Positions 45,128 through 57,420 of a stretch of DNA of 64,000 nucleotides are shown one piece after another. Below the pieces are notes generated by a model, which saw nothing but the letters and a program-made list of their open reading frames with translations, made no database searches and had not been told where the DNA came from. The number at the start of each line of letters is the position of its first letter. Within the stretch, counting starts at the first letter, position 1. Both the position numbers and the translations under genes were made by a program. Origin of the DNA: Epiperipatus broadwayi (lineage: Eukaryota > Onychophora > Udeonychophora > Euonychophora > Peripatidae); contig JAQFVV010012419.1 of the NCBI GenBank assembly GCA_028023455.1, forward strand, positions 1,126,501 through 1,190,500, written 5' to 3'.

Positions 45128-46674
45128 TAATAAAAATGTTAAATGGAAATAAAAAATAAATTACTTAGACATTTAAAAAAAAAAAATCAAAAAACACAAA
45201 AAAAGAAAGAAATTATTTTGATTATAAAAATCCAACTCATACCTTCCTATTTTCAATATCCGAACTATATATATATTTACATAGAAAGTCAACATTTCCT
45301 AATGATATGCTTGTAAGAATAAATTTAAAAAATAGAAAACCACATAATGCTAAAATACTAGAAAAATAAACTTCTACTAAAATTATATTATGTCCTTTGT
45401 TTAATTATATACAAATGGACCTTCTTAAATAAAAATCTATTAAATATAACATATTTATATATAACAGCCTAACAATTTCTATAATTCATTTTACATACTC
45501 TTGACCTTTAATATCAAAAAAAGTTTTCATAAGATTAATGGTTTCAAAATCAAGAAGATTAATTATCAAAGTTTCTTTCATTCATTTTTTTTTGTAAAAA
45601 TTAATCTCTACATTGTTGAATGATATATTATGACCCATATTAAATTAATGAATACACAAAGCTGAGTTATGATATCTACTCTACTTCTATGAACTTTAAC
45701 ACTCCCATTATAAATTTACTCCTTCCCCTATAAACTTTATGACAACTATAAGCAACCTTATAAACCATACAAGGGATAATTTTTTTATTAATAAACTGTT
45801 TTTCTATTATTTAATAAAGAATTTAACTTAAGATCTTTCTACCAAGCAAATTTTATACGACCCATAAGTGAATATTATTATTAATTAATTTTATAAATTG
45901 AAGACTTTGTAAGTAAATAAATTATTTTTCTTATTAGTATTAACATTTTTAAAGTCAGGCTTACAAATACTTTTGATAAATCTTAATGATAACTCAATAT
46001 AATGAAAAGCAAATTAAAAAACAACAACAACAACATTATTTTCAAAATTATTAAACCTTTATTACGATAACTAAAATTTATCAAAGCAGTTTTCTTATGA
46101 CTGATTGACAACTTTCAGGTTTTATCATATTTCTTTATTTTTTTTTTTAATAAAATGATTATAAAATAAAGTTTCATTAATCTTAACTGACTTTCAAATC
46201 TAAAAATTTTCATTTAATTTCCCTCAAATATTAAAACAAAAAACATTTAATATATCAACAAAAAATTTCAAAGAAACAGAAAAATGATTAATAATATTAC
46301 TTTCCAAAAAATTAATATCAACAGAATACATTAAAAAAGAAATAATTAATTATCCATGTTTGGTTAACTTTATATTATCATACATAAAATATATTGTACC
46401 TTCTAATAATAAAATCAAATTGTAAATAGGGCTAATCTTATCAGCAAAACAATATCTGACTATGAAAATTGTGAGATCAAAAAATTTGATAGGAAATCAA
46501 ATTGTAATGATGTGGAATGGATAAATACTTCAACAAATTATTTAGACATAAGTAATATGTAAATATCTGGACTGTCTGATGATTCTGATTCAGTATAAAA
46601 TGTCCATCTCATGGATTTTGATCTTATTTTAGATGTCTGATACATAAAATGTGAGTGGAATTAAGATTATATAT
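45123..46674. other. Very AT-rich noncoding DNA
   Basis: No gene is seen and stop codons are frequent in all frames. A short (ACA)n run lies near 46022. Confidence 0.55.
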
Positions 46675-49386
46675 TGAAACAGTAAGATCTGCTTTGCAGA
46701 TCTTCGTTTCACCTTTTCTTACCTATTTCCTACCCTCATACCTTAGTTTGAATCCCAATCTATCGTAGTGTGTCTGCAATACGCTTATATACCGAAAATT
46801 CCGCCTAATTTTAAACCACAAGTACAATGCTCATATTATATATATAAGTCATTCCCAAATAAATAAAAGGTTATAGATTATGTATATGTTCACATAATTT
46901 TGATGTATTAAAAAGTAGGTTATATAAGTCGTAATTGCGCACACACTATGGTATGCATTTTAAAAACATATCAAAATTATAAATTGTTAAAGTTATTTTG
47001 TTTGAATCTATTTACAAATATATTACTGTCGTAATATATTTTGATTTAAAATAAAATTCATTTAGTAAATATTCGTTTAGTGAATAGATTCAAATATTGC
47101 AAGTTAAAAGTAAAATAATTTTCGTTTAATTTAATAAAAGTCATTCCAAATATTTCTTTAAAATAAATGAGGGACAATAGTTTAATTAGCTAATATTATA
47201 TAAGTTTTATCTAAAAACAGCAGATGTCCACTTAAGGTTTTCTTTAATTAATAAAAGTAATTTTTAATTAAATCTAGTTTGTAATCCGAATGTCGACTGG
47301 GAAATTAACAAAAGAAATTAATTAATGTTGAATTCCTTTGGACATTGGGATAGATTTAATTACAGCTGATAAGTCCGATATATTTTTGTAATGCTCCAGG
47401 GCAGTTCTATTGTTAACGTCTACTATAAAAAGAATGGTTTTCTTTTGTTCTCCAGTTTTTCTTCTAATGTTTCTAAGAGAAATCATTCTGAGTTCTATTC
47501 TAGTAATTTGTAAATCTTGACATGACAGAGTAGAGCGCGAGAAGGCTATTTCTCTCCGGAATGGTCATCTGCTGCCGTAGACCATCGGAAGTTATCACAC
47601 AAACCCCGGAACTGCTGCTGCTGCCAAAAATATGAACATTTCCAGATTTTGCTGTTAAATTATATAAAAACCTGCCGACCATCAATCTACCTAAATGCTT
47701 CTCCAGAGGTAACCCTAAATTAACCCAAGAGCTCTTGTGATTCCTAACTAACATGCTATAGCTATTTAACATTGTTTTCTTATATTTCACATAACTTCAT
47801 TATGTATTTCTTTAACGTGTTTAAATATACTCAACATTTTGCTCTCTATCCTTGGGTTAATATTTTCTATTTATAAAGCTTTCTTTTATTTTATTATGAT
47901 AATGTGTCAGAATCGTCTTTGACCGAGTGAACTATTCCCTTTATTGAAAGTAAGACGCCGCTATTAAGGCATATTTTAAATTTATAATTTTCCAATTTTA
48001 TTATCTTGCAAATCACTCGTTCGAGGGCGATTCTTTTCTTTAATATAATATAATCACATAGTTTAAAATCTACATGTTATTGATTTTAATCTACCATGAG
48101 AGTATGTGCGAGGTCAGTGATTTAAATGTGTCCCCAAATGCATGATTGCATATATAAATCTATACTTACTTTTCAAACCCGCAAGCATGCATTTTCCTAT
48201 TTTAATTACCGTGTTCTACTTTAATTATAAAGTTCATCATTGATGTCGAGAATGTGCGGACCCTTTTAAATGAATTTCGGGGAATTTGATTGGGCATTTC
48301 TCTTAATCCGAGTAAAACCCATTTAGTATGTTTTTATATACACTAGTCTCATATTGCTGGTAAATGAATTGGTTGTTGAGACCGCTTTGTTTTATTTTTC
48401 CAAGGATTCTTTACATGGCAAAGTCCGTTCTTTTCGCTTATTGCAAGTTTCCAGGCAGAGGGTGTCCCAAATGACACCCCTGGGAATTAAACGCAATCGT
48501 CACACAGTCGCTAAGTTTCGGCTGTTCATAAAATACTTTCCTACGGGTTAGCAGCGAGATGCCCTCCGTAATTATTCCGGATCTTCAATATTGTTTTATT
48601 TTATATTTATTTTACAAAGCATCCGTGACTTAAACGTGTCACACCCTCCAACTTTAATAAATTCATTATCAGCAATACTGACCTCCCAATGTAACTCTAT
48701 TATTATTATTCTCAAATAAATGCCTTGATCACATTCCCACTTTGTTGCTTAGTAAGCTTTTGTCCATGCTATTCTCGAAATCAATAAATATTTTATAACA
48801 CTTAATTTCAAATATTTTCTTAAACTTGCATAATTGCTCAAAGCACCTCGCACATGTTCCTATCTCGTCAAGCACATTATCGTAATGCTATTAGCCCGAG
48901 GAATAGAATACATCATTTTGTTTTAAAGTCTTTTTGTCAGTTGTGGGAATATAATGCCAACAATTATTTAATACGCGTCTCTGTCTCATATAAGCAGACA
49001 GTGGTGTTATATATATAATTTATATGAATAAATTTTGTGAAATTATTTAAAACTAAATTTGATCTCTTATTTTATTTGATTCCTATCACTGTCTCAGTCT
49101 ATATATATATTTTCTGCATTTCTTTTGTAAATCCATAGACGTTAATTAGCCACTCAAACTTCTTTTAGTATAGAGTCTTTTGTTTCTCCCTGACCACCAG
49201 GCACCGGTCAAAGGTCATACTAGTAGTGGCATCAGATGCGTTGTCACATAGATGGCGCTGTGAAATTTGGACTTTAGATTCGAACTTAGTATATCTAGAA
49301 GGCAACCCCTCCTGGAATGTTCAGTTTCGTGTCTGGGGTTTGAATTCTGCAGTGTGTTAGCGAGATAGACGATTCTGACTTTTACA
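46675..49386. mobile_element. Possible LTR-like interval, TG...CA in ATAT
   Basis: It begins TGAAACAG after ATATAT and ends CTTTTACA before ATATATAT. A perfect 9-bp hairpin (AAGATCTGC-TTT-GCAGATCTT) lies 9 bases inside the left end. The interval is less AT-rich than its flanks and carries phrases such as GCGCACACAC also seen in other LTR-like intervals. The ends are not inverted repeats beyond TG/CA. A 96-codon minus frame at 47500-47790 has no recognisable domain. Low confidence. Confidence 0.22.
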
Positions 49387-52300
49387 ATATATATATCTCT
49401 TAAAAGAAAAGTACTTCCATAATATTATAACTCATTGTTAATATTTTATTCTACCATTATTTTTCTTTAGAAATTAGAGATAAATGATAGACTTAATAAT
49501 TAAAATAAAAGAAAGCCATTGTATAAAATATGGACAGACAGGCATTTCATATATTAAATTCCATAAGCCAACTTAAACTATAGTCTTAGATAAAAGTAGC
49601 ATATTTTGTGATCCATCTAAAAAGGAAAATGTAAGCAAATGATGATAAAACCAGAGTTATATTTAACAAATTTAGACTAGAATAGGAAAAGAAACACAAA
49701 CTTCATAATTAGGATCATAAAAATCTATTAGAAGCAGATGCAGGCAATATGGGGGAATAAAATTAAGTCAAAGAATAACATTGTTTGGAAAACATTTTAT
49801 AAATTAAGTTTTGAATTTGCTTTATGGATAAAAAAGAAATATCTTTAACTGAACTATTTATCTGGTATAATACAAATAATTATTCAGTTTTATTCCCTTT
49901 TTTTAAATAATAAATGTATTGTAAAATTCATAAAGTAGTATATATTTTTTGCATTTTAGTTAATATTTACTTATTTATTTAACAATTGTTTATATTGATA
50001 ATATGCTAGTGTTAAAATAAACCAGTTGTACTAACCCACACAGTTACAGAACACAAAGATAGGATTTTCAAACTCTTGGGAGTCTAGTACTGATCTAATG
50101 ACTTACAGAAGTCACAGTTTCAAATGACTGCTAACCATAAGACTTATAAAAAATATAGACAGATTTTTCACATCTTCTAGTGCTAAACACATGATCCATT
50201 TAAATCATGGATGCAATTATTAAATTTCTGACAGCCAATGAGTCATAGCTATCTCATACTGTATTAGAATTTTTGACTTTATCAACAGTATGTATGTGTA
50301 AAAAGATGAGAAGTGATTTGATGGGTAGTAGTAGGTAAACTACAAAATTTGTTTGATGAATGTTTACAGTTTTTATCTGTTATTTAATAACATTTCTTAC
50401 AAATGCTTTTAAATAGTATTGAGATTCACCAGAACTCTACAAGCTATGAGCTTTATATCCTAGACTAGATTGTTTTTAAAAGTGTGTGAGTGCATGTTTA
50501 TTATTCTCATGATCTATGTCCTTATTGTGATCAATAGAGATGCATGAAGTTGTAGGAGAAAAATTGTATTGTCACTAAAATGATATTCACTATCTACTAT
50601 CGTAGGCAGACAGTCTCAAAATATCAGCTTCAAAGTAGAATTTACTACCCAAATCATTCATTTTCTTTCTATGACAACCATTCACTAACCTGTATTTAAA
50701 TGATGATCTATCCACATAGTATATATTTTTTAAACCAGTTTGCTATTATATTCTCCATTTGTCAGGTGACATAGAAACTTATAGCACCTAAATAATCACA
50801 CAGAAATGTTAGTGTGACTTTCTACTTATATTCTTTGATTAGGATCTGTTTTATTACATATAAAACTAAAACAAAATTTAAGATAATTTTTTAGTATATT
50901 GGTTTTTAAAAAAATGCTTAAACAAAGTTTTGCTTTTGCCTGATCTTTGGAAACAAAAGCAAAATTACTAGAAAACTTATTATAGATATTAAGTTGATAA
51001 AAACTTCCCCCATCTCTATCTAACCTATAAAGATTTCTAATTAAAAAATTCAGTAAAATAATTGCTGAATGAAGGACGCAAAATATTGCACATACTACGT
51101 TATAGAAATGTACTGTTTGATAAATATACACTAAAGAGATATCTTATTTCAACACTTTAAAGGAAGATATAAATAGACATTGAATAAAAGCTTTCCAAAT
51201 AGAAAATAATTGATAAGCTTAAAATAAAAATGAGTTAAAAGTAAAATAATCTAAATATAATAATTAAGATTCCACATTTGAGGGCTGTTCTCAGTAAAAC
51301 TGACTCTTATCCTTTGGGTCAGTTTTCTTACTCTTTTTTATTTATATATTCCTTGAAATTATAAATTTATTAAATGCACATTGATTACGTAAGTAATATT
51401 TACTGAGGCTATAACCTCGCTAATATGCGTAAGTACATTTTCATAAATTGAGCAATTCTGTCTATTTTGAATCTTCAATCTTTGTAATAATTTTAGACAT
51501 CTATATTCTTTGAATAAAAATATTACTACACTAATAATAATCACATGATGTCTGCCTATGTATTACTTTGAAGTAACAAATTTATTTATCCTTTTCCAGA
51601 TCTGACGTCTTGCCTAAGTTTGATAATTATCAGATGCCAGATAATAGTATTTCATAAATACTTGCTTTATCTATATCCTAGACTAGTTTTTAGCTTATGA
51701 ATTTTATTGTTGAAAAGTTTTGTTCTAGAATTAATGCAATTGGATTTTTTGATAACTAATGCATCTTTTATCCACATCAACAACAATTTTTTAGACCTTT
51801 CTTGATATCACATTACCAGGCTGGAATTCAAAAATATCTTAATGTTTTGATTCCAAACCAACCTGCTTGCATAATTATACAAATGTGACATCATATTAGT
51901 TGTCTTATATTGTAATATTCTCATGATATTTTCAGCTCATTTTATTTGGTTTGGTGGAATATCAACAGCCATGCCTTTTGTTAAATCATGTGTCTTTTAT
52001 TTGGCAAGAACAAGGATTCTTATTCTTATTCATCATTATCTTTTGATTAGGATTGGTATGAAACCAAAAATTATCACAAGATCCCAGCTTATGCATTGTT
52101 TTTCAAAAACAAGTACTTTTTTATAGTTCAATTCAGCTGCTTATTATAATCTTGAATGAGTTCTATCCTTATGGTCTTTATCAGTAATAAGTTCAAAATC
52201 CAAATCAAGTGCACTTTTCATATGACAATCATTTTTTTATTATTAAATCAGCCCAAATTCAACACCATTTTTTATGCTTTAAAACTAAGTCAAATGTTTT

Positions 52301-52580
52301 AGATAGTTACAGACATTAGATCACTAGCAATACATTTTGGGATAATTTTAGAGGCAACTAATATTTTTTTGATTTTATGTTAATCTCAGGGTAATTATAA
52401 AAGGTATCCATGATTATTATACAACTTACAACACCAATATGGTTATAAATTATTTAACTCGTATCAAAATTATGTAACTCTATCAGCAAGTTGGCTTAAG
52501 ATGACAACAATAAGATGTTTATGAATTTCACCTGATAACTTGTTAACAAAAACAAGAATAAAAAGATATTGCTGAATAAA
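49387..52580. other. AT-rich noncoding DNA
   Basis: No supported gene is seen. The 101-codon minus frame at 50826-51131 is AT-driven with no recognisable domain. Confidence 0.5.
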
Positions 52581-52745
52581 AGTGTATTAGATTCAAAGTT
52601 CTAGATACATCAAGTCCAAACTTTTTTATTGATGAAGGCCACAGGCCAGAAACTTATTTAGTAATGTGAGGATTAGATATCCATTTAATCAATATTGCCA
52701 CTTAGTGTTCATTGATTACTGAAATTTACATCAGGTGTTAAAATT
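52581..52745. repeat. Degenerate copy of the 3.6-kb repeat family core
   Basis: GATGAAGGCCACAGGCCAGAAACTT and the following GTGAGGATTAGAT, then TTGCCACTTAGTG, follow the order of landmarks of the 3592-4800 family. Confidence 0.45.
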
Positions 52746-53169
52746 GCAATAATATAAATAGATATTCTGAAAAAGATTGAGTAAGCTGAGTCACATAATT
52801 CTTTTTTTTCATTTTAATTAATATAATTGATACTATTTCAACTTTATATGCTATAACTGTGAATATATAAGGAAATAATGAACACAATAAACATTTGATA
52901 GACAAACCCTTAATTACAAGACACCAATAAACCCTATAAACAAACGTTTATAGATAGAAGCTATGAGACAACATCATGACTAAAAATGTGAATTTGCACC
53001 TGATAACTAAGTGTGGGTTTTTTACTGCAGTCTTCTATCTCTGACTAAACTCAATTGGAACAAACTTTATAAACTAAAAGTATCTCTAATGTTAGACCTG
53101 ATGACCATTTAAACTAAGGAAACTAAACTAAAGTCTATGTAAACCTTGTCATTGTTTATTAATATAATA

Positions 53170-53652
53170 TAAACAGGCAAAACTATCCATATAGTAGTGC
53201 CATTTAGTACAAGCCAGAATAATCAATGGATGCCAGAAGGTTTGTGCATAAAATCCCTATCTTGTGCCTACTCATCCAATATCCCCAGACTAGTTTATAG
53301 CTGTCATCAGTAAGGAGCCTTGCATCTGAGAGCATTGCACCCAGATCTTAGAATCTAATGCAATCCTCCAGCAGCCACCATTTATCTCTACTTACTACAA
53401 AACTATAGGAATAAAATTGAAAACACAATAAAATTTCAATCCAAGCTCATTAGCTTATATAGTCATTAGCTTATATAGTCATATATATCTTAACTCTATT
53501 CAGTACCCATACATTTTGGTGTTTTCAGTTTTTTAATAACCATAGCAACCACTATCCTATTAGGAAGGATTAGTATTAATCCACTAAACATCATATAATG
53601 ACAGCTTTGAGAAAACATAAGAAATGATGACTATGTGATGTTTAGTGGTTTA
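53170..53652. mobile_element. Copy of the 3.6-kb inverted-repeat family
   Basis: It starts AAACAGGCAAAACT and continues CAATGGATGCCAGAAGGTTT, CCCCAGACTAGTTTA, TCTGAGAGCATTGCACC, AATCCTCCAGCAGCCACC and ACATTTTGGTGTT in the same order as the left arm at 3640-3995. It ends in a small inverted repeat, CACTAAACATCA / TGATGTTTAGTG (53584-53648). Confidence 0.65.
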
Positions 53653-56065
53653 ATATAATATAGTTAAACTTATTTACTTTCTATCCGTCCTTCAGCTACA
53701 ATTTATTTACAGATAGAAATATGTTCCCAAAATATTGAGTAAATCTTTTTTCACAACTTTTTTAATGTGTGCACTGCTCCTAGGAAGATAATAAAATGAT
53801 GATAATACGTGTAATTTAGATTACTCAGAAAAAAGGGATATTTTATTTAGGCAATACATATGCCTATGTTAAACTCTTCTACCTGAAGACGTTCGGAACC
53901 ATTGGGCAATAGAATATTACACTGAACTGTTATTGATGATCGTTCAACATTGCTTGCTACGTCCTTAGCATGATTTATATTCGCACATCAATTTTAGAGC
54001 TATACTAAAATAATTAGTATAAACTTTAATGAAGTTTTATATCATTAATATGCGTACATTTATATATATATGTTTATAAATGCAAACGAATTATATATGG
54101 TTTGAAACACTTTGCCAATATTTCAGTTATACAAATAAAGTATTGTTTAAAAAATCGAGTTTGTTAGATAATATTTTTGAAAAGCCTTAATTAATGTGAA
54201 GATAAAGAAAGCTTTCAAATCTTCGGTAATTACAGTTGACAGAATGTCTGCATAGATTTTTAAATTTTTTAATAAATTTAGAAAGGCTGATATTAAATAG
54301 TTTTTGAACGCGTAATAAACAGATAAAAATTAAAATTGTTAAAAAGGCAGTTAAAGTATATATTAGTATTATTTTTAAGCAAAAGAAAAATATATGTAAA
54401 ATTATACGTAAAATCCTCGTATTTTACAAGGTTTTTATGCATACATTCTCTCTAATTTAATAACCACCTAGAAGACAAAAAAAAGCGCAAGTTAGTCGAT
54501 TAAATATTAGTAGGTAAAAGCTATTTTTTATCTATCAATATTGATTATTAATAATAATAACACTTCTTTGAATATCATTATATTCACAGGTGGCGAATAG
54601 TGGAATACCCTTTAGACATCGTCAACAGCGAATAACTAACAGTGACTGTCTCTAGATAGTTTGTAGGATAAGTCAAAGACTAGTTATTGTATGCAATACA
54701 AAAACGCTCAATTTTTTCTTCTTGCTCTTCTTCAATCATGTAAGTTAGTATAGAGTCCTAGTAACATTGGTCACCTTTTTATACCAACTGTGATAATTGA
54801 ACTGTGTGTTTGTGCAACCAGAATTCCATTTTTTTAATCACAAACACACAGCATTTCAAACTCTAATTCTATTTCACATTTTTTAAACTCAAGCAATACA
54901 TTGATAATTAAGGAAGCCATGACAGAGACAGGCGTTAGCTGAGATGTTTATTACAATCACTAATGAGTCTGCTTGGAGCTCAACTTACAACAGGAGTTTC
55001 AACTGGAAAAAAATGTGTGTTTAGACAATCCTATTTAGAGATGTTCTATCTATCTCAGAAGTATAAATAATCTATAAATGTGATTTTAAAATAGCCACAG
55101 TTTGAGTAGGCTGTTATATCTAATGGATTTCTCATTATAGCAATAGAAATAATAACAATAATATCAGTAGTAGTGGTAAAACAAAGGCAGAAATAAAAAT
55201 AAGTATTACAAATCTATTTTTTCTAAACATAAGTATACAGAATATATAAACTTTACTTGATGAAAAGTCATCAAAATCAGAATAGAGGATTGCAGTGGTA
55301 ATTAAGAAGCTGTCAACATTTAGGATTGATGCAGTGAACTTGTCTTTCAAAGGATGAAAGTTTAATTTTAAAATAAGCTACAGGGTTACAAGTATTTTGA
55401 AAGCCAAGAACAAATCTCAGGGATAGGAGAAGACATGGTGCAGAATTTTCTGTAAAATCTAATTTAGCATCTATTATTGTTAAGATTTCTCACTACATTG
55501 ATAAAAAGCTAAGGATGTTACAAGCTGCTTTACATAATGTTCAGTTTCTTAGTTTTTAATTTTCAACCTTAGATTCAGAGAAATCAGAGAAAGAATTCCT
55601 TGCTAAATAGCATTATTACTGCAATTCCAGCGTGAGGTTTTAAGGCAGCATTGGCATAAGTAGTAGACATTATCCAAATGATGTTGGTGTGTAAAGTCAA
55701 ATGATCTGCTGTTATTTGATTTTTGTTCAACACATGGAATAATTATTGCAAAGGCAGACAAACAGCTATAAATGACCAGAATGATTTTTTGTTCAAAACA
55801 ATTAATTTACGGGATGAAATTATAATTAGAAATCAGAATTCAAAAAAAGTCTATATTATGTAAGCACTTAGAAGCAAATATTGTTGGATAGATCATAGAT
55901 TTGTATACTCCAAGATTAAAATGATAGGTGCATTGCATGTTTGTTGAAATTGTAATTATATTCACAAAAAATTATATTTGTTCTTTAGAAATACCTATTA
56001 TAAATGTAAATTTTAACAGCTATTAACCATTAAAATTTTTAATTTGAATCTCAAGGATTGTCATA
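53653..56065. other. AT-rich noncoding DNA
   Basis: No supported gene or clear repeat is seen. A 71-codon minus frame at 55135-55350 is low complexity. Confidence 0.5.
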
Positions 56066-56165
56066 TTAAAACAGGCAAAACTCACTATACATTTTGCCTG
56101 TTTTACAACAGCTATACACAAGCATTAGAAGTGGTAGTCATGTGATGTTGATTGTCATATTACTG
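56066..56165. repeat. Small palindromic fragment of the 3.6-kb family
   Basis: AAACAGGCAAAACT...TTTTGCCTGTTTTA folds back on itself, then GCATTAGAAGTGGTAGTCAT and GTGATGTT follow as at the edge of the 3592-4424 copy. Confidence 0.5.
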
Positions 56166-57254
56166 AAGCAACAACTTTTCTTAAGGAACATGTTATGATA
56201 AGAATAAATCTATTCCTGGGTTCATTAAAAAGAATAATTATAACTGATTTTCTGATAATAATTTTATATGATAGCAATTTTATTAATATGAAATGAAGCA
56301 TAAATGTAGAAATCTGACTGCAGAAGTTCAGTGTCTACCAAGAAGACTTACAAATGATTGGTGGGTTAACACTGCAAGAGATGTATACAATTTGAAAAGC
56401 ATAGTTACTCCAACTCTTTTCTGATTCATTGAAAGCAATCTATGAACCATCACAATCCTAGAAAATTGAAAAATGACAACAAACGAAGGAATATTTTGAT
56501 CAACTTTTGAATAATGATATAATATTTGATATAATTACTTTTAATGGTATCCTCATTTTATCTATTTCTTTAGGGTCTCAAAGATATCCAGTTTAGTAAA
56601 AATCAAAAACATACTTTGTAATTCTAAAAATAGAAAGTTTGCTGATTCTGATAAATACTTGTTTAAAATAGGTTGGGATATGCTAGCTTCAAAAATATTG
56701 TAATTTTTAAGGAATATATTGAAGCAGTTGATGTATAGTTACATCAAGCTTCATGCTTCACCCTTCACACTAACTTCCTGTAGGGCCCACAATTTAGACC
56801 TTGCTGCAGAGATATACCATATGACCCACACATTGCACGTAAATTAATTAAAGATAGCTATAAAAATATTTAGTAAAGTAAAACTGTAGTGTGTGTGATA
56901 GATATATATAAACAAAACAATAATTTTAATAAGATTATTGCTGATAAATTATATGTTTGTTTTTTTTGTTATATATTATTAATTATATTTTGGAATTAAA
57001 AAGGTTTGAGATACTTTTAGAATTGTTGCTAAGCAGAAGAAGTCTATTGTATTATTTTAGATTATTTTTGCTAATTAAAAGTATGAAACTTTATTAAAAT
57101 AAGAAGGAATGTCTTTGTCATTTCTTTTTGCAAATCTTTAAAAGAATCTAAAATATTTTAAAAGTGTTTCGAACCTTATCTGTTTTAAAATTTTACTAAT
57201 TAAAAACTTAATAGATTACAGGGATAGCTGTGGGAAAATGAAACCACATTCTTG
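56166..57254. other. AT-rich noncoding DNA
   Basis: Nothing recognisable. Confidence 0.5.
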
Positions 57255-57420
57255 GAGAGATTAAAAGGGTATAAAATAGCCCACAGAACAAAAGAGGGGA
57301 TTCAGTCAGTAAATTTTATTCAGTTAGTAAATTCTTTCAGAACATTTCAATCAGTAATTTTTCAGAGAAATTGAGTGATAATTCAACTTTAAAAAGTCAG
57401 CACAAGTTTTGCAACATGAA
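57255..57420 (+). promoter_or_regulatory. TATA plus initiator-like sequence
   Basis: GGGTATAAAATAGCC is followed about 30 bases later by GATTCAGTCAGT, then by related CAGTTAGT and CAATCAGT motifs. The spacing suits a core promoter. No coding sequence follows within several hundred bases, so it may be a decayed LTR promoter. Confidence 0.25.

Noticed and set aside
47500-47790. 96-codon minus-strand frame in a less AT-rich patch
   Set aside because: No domain or motif was recognised, and serine-rich and AT-driven stretches make it unconvincing.
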